Source: Lysinibacillus fusiformis
GTDB taxonomy: Bacteria; Bacillota; Bacilli; Bacillales_A; Planococcaceae
Reading direction: 5' to 3'
DNA length: 64,000 nucleotides
Assembly: GCF_003049525.1 (NCBI RefSeq)
Contig: NZ_PYWL01000002.1
Coordinates: 620,001-684,000 of the forward strand
Part shown: positions 7,937-16,204 of the stretch, piece after piece
How the letters are laid out: the number at the start of each line of letters is the position of its first letter
Position numbering within the stretch: position 1 is the stretch's first letter
Translations under genes and position numbers: made by a program
Notes under the pieces: generated by a model
Database searches by the model: none
The model's input: only the letters and a program-made list of their open reading frames with translations
What the model was told of the DNA's origin: nothing

Positions 7937-8740
7937 ATGAATCGTGTACAAAATAAAGTAGCATTAGTAACAGGTGGCGCATCAGGAATTGGTTTATCAG
8001 CAGCAACCTTATTAGCCAAGGAAGGCGCAAAAGTGGTTATTGCTGATTTCAATATAGAGGGTGCTCAAGAAGCAGCACATTCTTTAGTGAAAGAAGGTTA
8101 CGAGGCTTCAGCGATTTTCCTTGATGCAGGGGATGCTTCTTCAATTGAAGCGGCAGTGAACTTCACGGTGGAACAATACGGTACATTAACCGTATTGTTT
8201 AACAATGTTGGTTTAACAAACTTGCAGAAGGATTTAGATGTTGTGAATATCGACTTAGATGAATGGGATCGTTTAGTCAATGTGAATTTAAAATCCATTT
8301 TACTTGGAAGTCGTTTTGCGATTCCACATATGCAAAAGGCAGGTGGGGGCTCCATAATTAACACAGCTTCCATGGCTGCATTCGCTAGTGACCAAATCCG
8401 AACAGCCTATGGTGCTACAAAGGCAGGAGTGGTAAATATGACTAAAAACATTGCCACTCAATATGGGAAAGATAAAATTCGCTGTAATGCGGTCGCACCA
8501 GGTCTCATTTTAACACCAGCAGCAAAAAATAATATGCCAGATGAAATGCTAGCGATCTATTCTAAATTTAATGCCCTACCATACCATGGTGAAGCAGATG
8601 ATATCGGTCACGCAGTGGTATTTTTAGCCTCGGACGAATCAAAATTTATGACAGGTCAAACAATGCAAATTGAAGGTGGCCATTATTTAGCAAACCCAAC
8701 CATTGCAGACACAAATAATTGGTTAGCTACTCTTAAATAA
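7937..8740 (+). CDS. SDR-family NAD(P)-dependent oxidoreductase
   Basis: This is a classical short-chain dehydrogenase of 267 residues: the TGGASGIG dinucleotide-binding loop at residues 12-19, NNVG near residue 90, Ser in NTASM (about 144), catalytic Tyr-x3-Lys in YGATK (about 157-161) and APGLILTPA after it. It would reduce or oxidise an alcohol/ketone pair in the cytosol; the substrate cannot be read from sequence. The start ATG follows AAGGAGGAATTAAAT. Monocistronic, with an operator-like palindrome upstream and a terminator downstream. Confidence 0.85.
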   Translation: MNRVQNKVALVTGGASGIGLSAATLLAKEGAKVVIADFNIEGAQEAAHSLVKEGYEASAIFLDAGDASSIEAAVNFTVEQYGTLTVLFNNVGLTNLQKDLDVVNIDLDEWDRLVNVNLKSILLGSRFAIPHMQKAGGGSIINTASMAAFASDQIRTAYGATKAGVVNMTKNIATQYGKDKIRCNAVAPGLILTPAAKNNMPDEMLAIYSKFNALPYHGEADDIGHAVVFLASDESKFMTGQTMQIEGGHYLANPTIADTNNWLATLK

Positions 8741-8746
8741 GCTCTC

Positions 8747-8778
8747 AAAAAAGAGGTTGTCCTTCAATGGGCAACCTC
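8747..8778 (-). terminator. Terminator shared by the convergent SDR and DinB genes
   Basis: GAGGTTGTCC pairs with GGGCAACCTC (8753-8778). On the minus strand it is followed by six T, so it mainly serves the DinB gene; it may also stop the SDR transcript. Confidence 0.75.
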
Positions 8779-8806
8779 ACTTTGAATGTTGTTTGTCTAG
8801 CTTCAA

Positions 8807-9310
8807 TTACATTTTGGGGGTTTGCAACCCGAACTGTGCCCATTCCTCTTTGGCAGGACCGTAAATGCCTGGAACAGGTAAGCCGGCTTGTCGCATGAGC
8901 ACAGTCATTTGTCCACGATGATGACTTTGATGTTGCAATAAAAATAATAAAAGAGAGCCGTTAGGGATGGATTGACCAATAAATTCAATCATTTCATTCA
9001 TGGTCTGGTCTGTCCATTGTGTTTTTACTGCTTCAATAAAGGAATTACTCGCTTGATGATAACTATCTGCAATCAATTGAGCTGAAGTGGGAACAGGATA
9101 ATCCTCTGCTGGTGCCTCGAAGGTTAGATCGGTATTGACGGAAATAATTCGAATAGCTGTGACAGTATGCCAAGCGATACGTCCTAAAGTCCAATGTTCA
9201 GCCGTTATTGCTTGATGAAGCGATTCATCGGTAAGCTGGTGGAGTAAATTTTGCGTAGCAGTAGCTTCAAATGTCCAAGATTGTAAAAAATGCTCTACTG
9301 TTTGAAACAT
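8807..9310 (-). CDS. DinB-family putative metal-dependent protein
   Basis: The 167-residue four-helix-bundle protein has the three-His pattern of the DinB/YfiT superfamily: His48 in LGRIAWHTVTAIR, and a later HQSHHRGQM helix. Members bind a divalent metal and some act as thiol-dependent transferases; DinB itself is DNA-damage induced in Bacillus. The start ATG follows AGGAGGGTTATTTT. A second DinB-family gene lies at 20140-20610. The function of this one is unassigned. Confidence 0.82.
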   Translation of the reverse strand: MFQTVEHFLQSWTFEATATQNLLHQLTDESLHQAITAEHWTLGRIAWHTVTAIRIISVNTDLTFEAPAEDYPVPTSAQLIADSYHQASNSFIEAVKTQWTDQTMNEMIEFIGQSIPNGSLLLFLLQHQSHHRGQMTVLMRQAGLPVPGIYGPAKEEWAQFGLQTPKM

Positions 9311-9384
9311 AAAATAACCCTCCTAAAATGAAGTCTTCCACCTAATTATATAGTTTTTAAGGTTGAAACATTTTATTTTTTCAT

Positions 9385-9585
9385 CTATTTTGTTCCCAAT
9401 AGAAAAGCAAAATAAAGTACGGCATAAACAGAAAGTGCGGTGGAAGTAACGATATACATTGTCCATTCACCAATCGTCAGTTTTCTTTTCCATTTTGTTA
9501 ATTTAAGATGTCTGCAATACACCATACTAGAAATAAGTATAACTAGAAATGATAGTTCCTTTATGGATTCTAAAAGGGTAATCAA
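9385..9585 (-). CDS. Small two-span membrane protein
   Basis: The TTG start at 9585 lies eight bases after AAAGGAG. The product is 66 residues with two hydrophobic helices (about 11-25 and 44-63), separated by a Lys/Arg-rich loop (KLTKWKRKLT). No family is recognised. The longer frame beginning at 9612 would contain the ribosome site inside the gene. Confidence 0.55.
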   Translation of the reverse strand: MITLLESIKELSFLVILISSMVYCRHLKLTKWKRKLTIGEWTMYIVTSTALSVYAVLYFAFLLGTK

Positions 9586-9674
9586 ATCATCAGCTCCTTT
9601 AAACTGTTGCAATATATGAGGCGAGCTGTAGGAACATGACTACACACAACGGCATAACCGCCAGTAGCTGGATT

Positions 9675-9710
9675 TAAAAAAGTGCGCCTCTATACAAGAT
9701 AGAAACGCAC
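9675..9710 (-). terminator. Rho-independent terminator of the EamA gene
   Basis: GTGCGTTTCTAT pairs with ATAGAGGCGCAC (with G-U pairs) on the minus strand, followed by a T run, seven bases after the stop codon. Confidence 0.8.
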
Positions 9711-9716
9711 ATTCTT

Positions 9717-10589
9717 TTACTCTTCTCGAATGACCATAAATACACCGCTAAAAATGAAAAGCGAGCCCAACCAAAATGAAAGACCAATCGTCTCCCCTAA
9801 AAGGAGCCAGCCTAAAAATGTACCAACAACGGGCTGAAAGAAGAAAAATAAGCCCCCACTAGAAGCATTCATTAGTTGAAGCCCTTTATTCCACAATAAA
9901 AAACCACCAGCAGTTGAAACAATACCTAAATAGAGCAAGCCACCTGAAATTGTTGGCTGCACAACAATGGATAAATTCATCTCTTTTAACCTTGGAATGA
10001 CAAATGGCGTCAGTAGGATGACGGCAATGAAGGAAGAATAGGTTGTCACCACAATTTGAGAGTAATGACTTGGAACTTTTTTTACTAGAACAGACATCAA
10101 TGCCCATGTTAAGGCAGCGAGCAATAAGTAGAGTCCACCTAATTGTTGGGTACTATCAATTCCGCCATGGCCTACAATGACACCGACACCAATCGTTGCT
10201 AGGATAATAGACAAGCATTTTTTTAAGGTTATGTCTTCCTTCAAAATGACACGTGCAAAGACAACCATAAAAGCAGGTGTTGTAGCCGTAATAATTGCAC
10301 CCATTTGTGCAGTGGAAAGCATGGTACCTATTTCTTGAGTAACAATCGAAATCGTATTGCCTATGAGACCGACAAGAAAAATAAGGAGCCAATCCTTTTT
10401 GGCGATTTTCCAAGATTGTTTCGTTATAATGCCAATCAAACCAAGTGCCAAGACGGCAATTACATAACGAATCCAAACAAGCTCTAACGGTGGCACGACC
10501 TCCACCACAACTTTGACAACTACATACATAGCGCCCCAAATGCTCGCCGCAAGCGATAAAAAGAAGGCGCCGATTAGTTTATTTCTCAT
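9717..10589 (-). CDS. EamA/DMT-family transporter
   Basis: The 290-residue protein has ten predicted membrane helices in two EamA repeats (residues about 8-135 and 148-287), with SIWGAMYVVVK and ELVWIRYVIA typical of the first repeat and WALMSVLVKK of the second. Drug/metabolite transporters of this kind usually export amino acids, metabolites or toxic compounds across the cytoplasmic membrane; the substrate is unknown. The start ATG follows GGAGG. A conspicuous inverted repeat sits in the leader at 10622-10655. Confidence 0.85.
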   Translation of the reverse strand: MRNKLIGAFFLSLAASIWGAMYVVVKVVVEVVPPLELVWIRYVIAVLALGLIGIITKQSWKIAKKDWLLIFLVGLIGNTISIVTQEIGTMLSTAQMGAIITATTPAFMVVFARVILKEDITLKKCLSIILATIGVGVIVGHGGIDSTQQLGGLYLLLAALTWALMSVLVKKVPSHYSQIVVTTYSSFIAVILLTPFVIPRLKEMNLSIVVQPTISGGLLYLGIVSTAGGFLLWNKGLQLMNASSGGLFFFFQPVVGTFLGWLLLGETIGLSFWLGSLFIFSGVFMVIREE

Positions 10590-10621
10590 GTTTTTTCCTC
10601 CGTTTTCATAGTTACCTATGT

Positions 10622-10655
10622 CCTTAACGGAGAAAAAGTGCTTCTACCGTTAAGG
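10622..10655 (-). promoter_or_regulatory. Inverted repeat in the leader of the EamA exporter
   Basis: CCTTAACGG and CCGTTAAGG are perfect 9-base arms around a 16-base loop, 33 bases before the start codon. The loop sequence AGAAAAAGTGCT recurs as AGAAGAAGTGCT at 10657-10668, just outside the stem. It could be an operator or an RNA element controlling the exporter; no known riboswitch class is recognised. Confidence 0.45.
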
Positions 10656-10792
10656 AAGAAGAAGTGCTGGAACGTCCTGTTCAAATAATGGAGCATACAT
10701 CATTTAGATCACACCATCCTATTCATATATTTTTATCAGTATAAAGGAAAAGTCTATAATTTCATAGAAGCTATTCCAATTGAGTAGCTACG

Positions 10793-10981
10793 CTAATTTC
10801 GAGCTGTTCTAAATAACGATACAATACTAAAAACAGACCCTATGAATCCACAAACGAAGATTATATAAGCTACCAGTAGGGACATAGCTTCCAAGTGATC
10901 GGTAAAGATTTTATAGGCTCCTACTAAAAATAATGCTAAGCCACTAATGAAACAAATGAAATTCCTATTTTTAACAGTCAT
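10793..10981 (-). CDS. Small two-span membrane protein, third gene of the symporter operon
   Basis: The start ATG at 10981 follows GGGAGGATGTT. The 62-residue product has two membrane helices (about 7-24 and 33-55). Its ribosome site begins just after the stop codon of the 39-residue gene upstream, so it belongs to the 12089-10793 operon. No family is recognised. Confidence 0.6.
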   Translation of the reverse strand: MTVKNRNFICFISGLALFLVGAYKIFTDHLEAMSLLVAYIIFVCGFIGSVFSIVSLFRTARN

Positions 10982-10998
10982 AACATCCTCCCTAAACA

Positions 10999-11118
10999 TT
11001 AGATTGGCGAATGAAGCTCGATACACGATAAAAAACAATAAAGGAGGAGTGGCATCAATAAAACTAAAATAGCTCCTATCCCATAAACAGAAAAAACAGG
11101 GATCATGACTTTTTTCAT
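10999..11118 (-). CDS. Very small membrane protein, 39 residues
   Basis: ATG at 11118 follows AGGTGGGG at good spacing, beginning 11 bases after the symporter stop codon; the stop TAA is at 10999-11001, directly before the next gene's ribosome site. The product starts MKKVMIPVFSVYGIG and has one strong hydrophobic helix (about residues 8-30) with a short tail ELHSPI. Position, ribosome site and tight packing between two genes argue that it is real. It could be a small accessory subunit, but this is inference. Confidence 0.65.
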   Translation of the reverse strand: MKKVMIPVFSVYGIGAILVLLMPLLLYCFLSCIELHSPI

Positions 11119-11129
11119 GAAAACCCCAC

Positions 11130-12089
11130 CTAATGTGAAACTTGATTGTCAGCCATCACAGCGGTTCTTTTTATCACCATTTTACTAAAGATTGAAGCAA
11201 GCACTTGTTGAAATAACATCCCAAACACGACAGGCATTGCTACTTTACCTGGGAAGTATGTTGTGGCCACAATGACCCCAACGGCAATATTTCTCATCCC
11301 TCCAGTATAGACAAAGGTAGCCATATGTGAATAGTCTTTTAGCAGATAACGACCAATGATAAAGGCGAAAACATAGCCTGAAACAGCAAGCAGAAACACT
11401 AATAATATAACGAATAATAGGTGTAGATTAAAATCTTTCAAGTATGGGGCAATCGCACTGCTATTAATTAAAATAACGGCAAATAAACATAGCTTTGAAA
11501 AAGGCGCAAGCTTCTTTCCAATTTTCTTTGGTATTTCTCCCTTTGACCATTCATTTACCAATATACCTACAATCGTCGGTAAGACAATCATTAAGAGTAA
11601 GCTAAGTATAAGCGATAGAACGTCTAGTTCAATTTTTTCACCCGACACCAAGAAGAGAATGAAAGGGAGAATAAATGGAGAAAGTAGCGTATCGATTAAA
11701 ATGATCGATAAGCCTAGCGGTAAGTTTCCTTTGCAAATATTGATCCAAATAACACTTGTAACGCCTGTTGGAAGTGCAACCGCTAAAACAAATCCGACCG
11801 TTAACAAATGGTCGTCAAAGATAACAGTAGATAAGAAATACGCCCATAACGGCATGAATAGGTGAAGAAAAATAATGGAGAAGATAATAAGTCCAGGATG
11901 CTTCACAAAGATTTTTACATCTTTAAATTTCATATGTAAGCTTCCTGAAAATGTCATGAATGCAAATAGCCATGATACGAGGAATAATAAGCTTTGTCCT
12001 ATGCTTTCTAATAATACACCTAAAATTAAACTTAATGGTGTCAAGATCGCAATGTATTTTTGGAGAAATACATTTAATTTTTCTAACAT
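11130..12089 (-). CDS. SBF-family (bile acid:sodium symporter-like) transporter
   Basis: The 319-residue protein has about ten membrane helices. Recognisable SBF family features are the FAFMTFSGSLHMKFKDV region near residue 45, ALPTGVTSVIWINICKGN near residue 110 and VYTGGMRNIAVGVIVAT near residue 265. The family includes bile acid, pantothenate and organic anion sodium symporters and arsenite exporters; the true substrate here is unknown. Start ATG at 12089, preceded by AGAAGG. Two tiny membrane-protein genes follow on the same strand. Confidence 0.8.
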   Translation of the reverse strand: MLEKLNVFLQKYIAILTPLSLILGVLLESIGQSLLFLVSWLFAFMTFSGSLHMKFKDVKIFVKHPGLIIFSIIFLHLFMPLWAYFLSTVIFDDHLLTVGFVLAVALPTGVTSVIWINICKGNLPLGLSIILIDTLLSPFILPFILFLVSGEKIELDVLSLILSLLLMIVLPTIVGILVNEWSKGEIPKKIGKKLAPFSKLCLFAVILINSSAIAPYLKDFNLHLLFVILLVFLLAVSGYVFAFIIGRYLLKDYSHMATFVYTGGMRNIAVGVIVATTYFPGKVAMPVVFGMLFQQVLASIFSKMVIKRTAVMADNQVSH

Positions 12090-12426
12090 CAAAAGACCTT
12101 CTTTTTCATCTGATTTTATAACTTTATGTTAATAATAACAAGAAGAATAGGGGGATAGGTAAATAAAAAAGCAGAAGGTCCGATAGCACTCGGTCAAATG
12201 AAAACGAGCGCTAATCCTTATTACAGAATCTCGCCCGATTAGGGGAGATGATTAGTATATTTCTTGTTTAACGATTGCACCCTATAATACGGTTCACCTT
12301 AATGTAGCTTTCTGTATGTGTCCTTACTAACGAATTATCGCTATTTTCACCAAGACAACGTATAATAAGTGAAGCAGAAGAAAAAGAAATCATTTTTCCT
12401 CTAGTTAAAAAAAGAGGTGCAATTAT
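12090..12426. other. Intergenic region between divergent transcription units
   Basis: It holds the promoters of the SBF operon (minus) and the HEAT-repeat gene (plus; TATAAT at 12361-12366). A short stem CCGA-N6-TCGG at 12180-12193 and CTAATC/GATTAG pairing at about 12211-12243 suggest a structured leader on the minus strand, with a T run at about 12166-12171. No known riboswitch class is recognised. Confidence 0.35.
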
Positions 12427-12855
12427 TTGAAACAGTTTGAAACAGCATTACCTGAGCAGTATGAAACATTAAAAAAACAGGCCAATTATACATCTAGCTG
12501 GCGAGAGCGTTTAGATGCAGTCGAAAAGTTATCGGCTTATCAACATGACAATATCATAGATTTATTAATAAATCGTATGCAGCATGATACTGTCTACAAG
12601 GTGCAGGTAGCAGCATATGAAGCACTTGCGGCGCTTGGCGAGGACGTAGAGAAGCCATCTCCTGCACGTTTTGATATTATCAAAGGAACAGATAAAATTT
12701 TCCTGCGTGTTAAAAAGAGCTTGCCGAAGGACCATACAGTGGCAGACTTTGCGGATAAACTAAAACGTATGCGTTTAGATGTCTTTGATGCGTATGAAGG
12801 CGACAAAGGTGAACAATTTATGAACTGGTTAGAGGAACGTTGGGCAAAACTGTAA
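12427..12855 (+). CDS. HEAT-repeat domain protein
   Basis: TTG start at 12427 follows AAGAGGTG. The 142-residue soluble protein has a HEAT-like helical pair at residues 21-70 (WRERLDAVEKLSAYQHDNIIDLLINRMQHDTVYKVQVAAYEALAALGE is the region; the signature AAYEALAALG is typical), followed by a basic, helical C-terminal half. HEAT repeats serve as protein-binding scaffolds. Homologues in Bacillales are uncharacterised. A terminator follows. Confidence 0.7.
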   Translation: MKQFETALPEQYETLKKQANYTSSWRERLDAVEKLSAYQHDNIIDLLINRMQHDTVYKVQVAAYEALAALGEDVEKPSPARFDIIKGTDKIFLRVKKSLPKDHTVADFADKLKRMRLDVFDAYEGDKGEQFMNWLEERWAKL

Positions 12856-12882
12856 TCTGTAGTATTGCGATTTATGAAGGAA

Positions 12883-12919
12883 AGTCATTCTCTCCGCTTG
12901 TAGAGAGAATGGCTTTTTC
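12883..12919 (+). terminator. Rho-independent terminator
   Basis: AGTCATTCTCTC pairs with GAGAGAATGGCT, followed by five T. It ends the HEAT-repeat gene. Confidence 0.85.
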
Positions 12920-12936
12920 TTATCTTACGCTGCGGT

Positions 12937-13167
12937 TCATCTAAAATGATTATGAAGACACCAAACAACAAGAAACATACTCACTATCCCCCAAGCAGTG
13001 GAACTCCATATCCACCAAATGACGGAATTAGCTTTTAACGAATTTTCCTCGTTTTCCCTATTTGCTTTTATAAAAGTGACCTTACTTTCCATCCCTTTTT
13101 TCATAGAAGTGAGAACTACAAATCCAATTATTATGAAACCAATAGTTATCCAAAGTAATAGGTCCAA
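12937..13167 (-). CDS. Small two-span membrane protein
   Basis: TTG start at 13167 lies seven bases after GGGAG. The 76-residue product has a membrane helix at about residues 3-20 and a second Trp-rich one at 49-70 (WWIWSSTAWGIVSMFLVVW), separated by a charged loop. No family is recognised. Confidence 0.55.
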   Translation of the reverse strand: MDLLLWITIGFIIIGFVVLTSMKKGMESKVTFIKANRENEENSLKANSVIWWIWSSTAWGIVSMFLVVWCLHNHFR

Positions 13168-13338
13168 TTTTACACTCCCTTTGAAAATTTTTCTTAAAAG
13201 AATGTTCTTCAACAATCTAGCCTGATTGTAGAAGAAAAGATTCTGCCTATCAACACAGAATTTTTAAGTAAACTTTATAAATTTCAATTTTCTTGTCTCA
13301 TGTGCATCATTTCTTTTGATATTTGTCTAAATTATAGT

Positions 13339-13372
13339 CGAACAGCCCCTTCAAAATGAAAGGAGCTGTTCG
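13339..13372. repeat. Strong hairpin downstream of the LysE gene
   Basis: CGAACAGCCCCTTCA pairs almost completely with TGAAAGGAGCTGTTCG around a three-base loop. There is no T run on either side, so it is an atypical terminator at best. It lies 40 bases beyond the LysE gene's stop codon. Confidence 0.55.
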
Positions 13373-13411
13373 TGGGGGGCATAGTTGTGAAATTCTGTAT
13401 TAGTGTGGAGC

Positions 13412-14029
13412 TTATGTTTGCAGTAATTGGAAGCCCATATAAATAAATAGTATTCCTGTCGCCTTATTTAGAAGGCGTCCAAACTTTTGATTGCCTCGTA
13501 ATTTTGTCGTCATATACGAGGTGAAGTACGCAACAACTAAACACCAGACAAGTCCAGTTGCTGTAAAAGTAAGGCCTAAAAGGAGGAATGGAATGGGCCC
13601 AGATGCGTGAACATCAATAAATTGCGGGAGAAACGCAATGAAAAATAAGGAAACCTTTGGATTCGTCAAACTTGTAAATAGGCCCTGTATATAAATTTTT
13701 CTTAAGTTTAGTGTCCCTGTAGATGCCTCAAAATCGATCGTTGACTGATCGCGTATCATCTTTATCCCTAAATAAGCAAGGTATATAACACCCATTACCT
13801 TAATGATTGTAAATAATACAATTGATTTTGTCAGGATGAGTGATAGACCAAAAGAAACCAATAACGTATGAATTAGGGAGCCAGTAATAATTCCAAAAAC
13901 AGAATATACACCCGCTCTTTTCCCTTGGGCAATACTTCGCCCAATAATATACATTGTGTCTGCACCAGGAACTAGATTTAATAAAATCCCTGTTAATAAA
14001 AACATTTCATAATTAATAATACCAAACAT
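13412..14029 (-). CDS. LysE/RhtB-family amino acid exporter
   Basis: The 205-residue protein has six predicted membrane helices and the LysE family signature LLNLVPGADTMYIIGRSIAQ at residues about 17-36, followed by GKRAGVYSVFGIITGS. Members export amino acids such as lysine, threonine or homoserine lactones across the cytoplasmic membrane. The start ATG follows AGAGGTGCTGAC. Monocistronic. The exported substrate cannot be deduced. Confidence 0.88.
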   Translation of the reverse strand: MFGIINYEMFLLTGILLNLVPGADTMYIIGRSIAQGKRAGVYSVFGIITGSLIHTLLVSFGLSLILTKSIVLFTIIKVMGVIYLAYLGIKMIRDQSTIDFEASTGTLNLRKIYIQGLFTSLTNPKVSLFFIAFLPQFIDVHASGPIPFLLLGLTFTATGLVWCLVVAYFTSYMTTKLRGNQKFGRLLNKATGILFIYMGFQLLQT

Positions 14030-14142
14030 GTCAGCACCTCTTTCTCTCTATTTTAGGGTGCCCTTATTGATAATAAAGGAAATGACTTAAAAATAAAAGG
14101 ATTTATTGATGTGAAAATTTACCTGAAAGTCTAACGGATTTA

Positions 14143-14334
14143 TCAAATATTGACTTGTTTTTTATCAGTTTCCTTTGTAAAAGGAATCCGTACAATCCCG
14201 ACGATCAATAAAATATTGCCTATCCATCTTAACCATAAATAATAGGGATGATCCTTTAACAGAAACAGTGAGGTAAGGATAATAATCATCCCAATCCCAA
14301 TGAGCAGCTTTATATAAACGGGTATTTTTGACAT
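14143..14334 (-). CDS. Small two-span membrane protein
   Basis: The ATG at 14334 follows AAAGGAGGTGGGTGC, an excellent ribosome site. The 63-residue product has two hydrophobic helices (about 9-26 and 35-52) with HPYYLWLRW between them and a Lys-rich tail. No family is recognised; it is one of several tiny membrane proteins in this stretch. Confidence 0.65.
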   Translation of the reverse strand: MSKIPVYIKLLIGIGMIIILTSLFLLKDHPYYLWLRWIGNILLIVGIVRIPFTKETDKKQVNI

Positions 14335-14440
14335 GCACCCACCTCCTTTTATAAAAACTATTTGAATGTTAGAAAAGTCGAGAGGGAAAATCATACTAAA
14401 TACGTAGTAGCCCATAACAGAGTTACTACATGTTTCGGTT

Positions 14441-14749
14441 TTATACTTTATTTCGTTTAAAAATAAGAATGAGGATATTTAATAGAATCGTACTTACTAA
14501 TAAGAATAGGACAGCCAGTACGGAACTTCTTGTAATATCCATAAGGGCACTCCAATCCTCAATCTTCACAAGATAGAAATTGTAAAATAATTGGAAACTA
14601 ATCGAAATAGCACAAGCACTTAGACTTAATATGCTTATCGTTAATCTATAATGTTGGATTTGTTTCGAAGTAGCTGAAAGACTAGCAATGGGTAACAATA
14701 TGGCTATTAATCCAAGGACTAGGCTTCCCACATTTAGCATACTCATCAT
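14441..14749 (-). CDS. Three-span membrane protein of unknown function
   Basis: ATG at 14749 follows AAAGGAGGAAC. The 102-residue product has three hydrophobic helices (about 5-24, 36-58 and 74-97). No family is recognised. A structured repeat (14870-14975) lies upstream; a related copy lies upstream of the minus-strand gene at 20719-21033. Confidence 0.6.
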   Translation of the reverse strand: MMSMLNVGSLVLGLIAILLPIASLSATSKQIQHYRLTISILSLSACAISISFQLFYNFYLVKIEDWSALMDITRSSVLAVLFLLVSTILLNILILIFKRNKV

Positions 14750-14869
14750 GGAACAGTTCCTCCTTTATAATTTGAAAACGAAAATAGGGAGGGTAATGTT
14801 TCAATATATGGTAAATTTTATGTTTACTAAATCTTCCTAATAACTTATGTAAGCCCTATTAAACATATG

Positions 14870-14975
14870 AAGGGTCACTTTGGTTAGAAGTGACCCTAAG
14901 TAACAAATCAGGAGGTTGTTAAACTAGTTTAGCTTAACTACTACTATATATATGATGAGTTCACTTAGTATATCT
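14870..14975. repeat. Dispersed structured repeat, copy 1
   Basis: Two stem-loops joined by a conserved linker. Stem 1 pairs AGGGTCACTT with AAGTGACCCT; the linker is AGTAACAAATCAGGAG; stem 2 pairs GTTAA/TTAAC and CTA/TAG with an A-C mismatch; then an ACTATATATATGAT tract. A second copy at 21022-21125 keeps both stems with compensating base changes. It lies upstream of a minus-strand gene in both cases. Confidence 0.6.
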
Positions 14976-15045
14976 AGTTGATTGCCTCTTCAGTAGAAAT
15001 TAAAACTATATTGAAGAAAAATTATTTTTTTAAGCATAAAAATAG

Positions 15046-15498
15046 TTATTGGAGAACGCGTATTTTCAGTAAAAATCTATAATATCCATACAAAAATAAA
15101 TAAGGGAGCAAATAGGAGAAAAAGGTAAAATAAATATTCCATCCGTTTTGGTAGATGACCCTATCAAAGAAAACAAATATCCCTTCTAAAAAAGTGGTGA
15201 GCAAAGTCATTAATAGAAGAACCAAAAAAGGTTTGTTCACTTTTTTTATGAAATAGATACAGTAGCAGGATAAGACAGGATATATGCCTACATCAAAAGG
15301 TAGTGCAGCGAAACTTTTTTGTTGGGGAAAAGGTAGCACCTCCCAAAAATCGAAATAAAAGCCGAGAGCATTCATGAGATAAGCCACGACGCTAAAAAAT
15401 GGAGCCACTAAAAAAAGCAATATTTTATCTTTTTTGTATAGATGCATGAGACAAATCGTCCAAGGAATTAGAAAAACTAAAAATAAATGTAAAATCAT
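15046..15498 (-). CDS. CBO0543-family membrane protein
   Basis: The 150-residue protein has about five hydrophobic helices and the family-typical stretch NALGFYFDFWEVLPFPQ and LPFDVGIYPV in its first half, and an aromatic-rich C-terminus ending in GYYRFLLK. CBO0543-type proteins are common in spore-forming Firmicutes and have no known function. The start ATG follows GAAAGGGTAAAAG. Confidence 0.65.
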   Translation of the reverse strand: MILHLFLVFLIPWTICLMHLYKKDKILLFLVAPFFSVVAYLMNALGFYFDFWEVLPFPQQKSFAALPFDVGIYPVLSCYCIYFIKKVNKPFLVLLLMTLLTTFLEGIFVFFDRVIYQNGWNIYFTFFSYLLPYLFLYGYYRFLLKIRVLQ

Positions 15499-15647
15499 CT
15501 TTTACCCTTTCATTACTACCTAATCTAATATTTATTAGTATTACTGCAGAACCGTAGAAACATACAGATGTTGGTGATGTGGTATATAACAAGACGTGAA
15601 AAATATTTTATTGATGTGGACAATAAAGAGGGCGGGAGTTGAACAAA

Positions 15648-15902
15648 GTGAGTGGAATTGATAAACGAAATCGATTAAGCGAGGAGCCATTTACGTATCA
15701 AATTACCAAAAAAGGGACTGTCGCTATTTATTACGAGGGGAAACAAATTAAAGTGGTTAAGGAAAAAGAGGCAGAGCATCTTTTAGCAAAAATCCATGAA
15801 GCGGAACAACAGACAATAGAAGTTCAATTATTATTAGCGAAAATGACAGGTAATTTTAAAAGAGGTAATGAAAAATTTGGTAAACGTAAAAGGAAGTTTT
15901 AG
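15648..15902 (+). CDS. Small conserved hypothetical protein
   Basis: The GTG start at 15648 follows GGGAG by ten bases; an in-frame TTG at 15639 is an alternative start. The 84-residue soluble product has a likely beta-hairpin (QITKKGTVAIYYEGKQIKVVK), a helical segment and a very basic tail (KRGNEKFGKRKRKF), which suggests nucleic-acid contact. No named family is recognised. Confidence 0.6.
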   Translation: MSGIDKRNRLSEEPFTYQITKKGTVAIYYEGKQIKVVKEKEAEHLLAKIHEAEQQTIEVQLLLAKMTGNFKRGNEKFGKRKRKF

Positions 15903-16142
15903 CTATGGAGAATCAAAATTTATGTGACAAATAATTTTTCGATATAATATTTATGCAATTTTTACATCCAATTATTGTATTTTATTTTCCTTTTCAAGGC
16001 ATTGATCTAGGCGCTGATCGTGATTTTTTATACTTCATCATCCACTTATAAAAATACAAACGATTGTTATGTCCAATTATAGGGGACTTCGAATGGAGTG
16101 CTTTCTTCTGAATTTGAATATTTTGTTAATCATTCGCTCGTT

Positions 16143-16184
16143 TTACCATTTCTGTGGTAATTCATGTTATTCTATATTAGAATA
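16143..16184. promoter_or_regulatory. Two palindromes in the oleate hydratase promoter region
   Basis: TTACCA-N6-TGGTAA at 16143-16160 and TATTCTA-TAT-TAGAATA at 16168-16184, the latter ending 20 bases before the start codon. Both look like repressor operators. The regulator is not in the immediate neighbourhood. Confidence 0.45.
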
Positions 16185-16204
16185 ATAAATATGGAGGCGG
16201 TAAT

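Noticed and set aside
12166..12260. Possible riboswitch before the SBF symporter operon
   Set aside because: Several short stems are possible but no conserved core of a known class was recognised; recorded only as an intergenic note.
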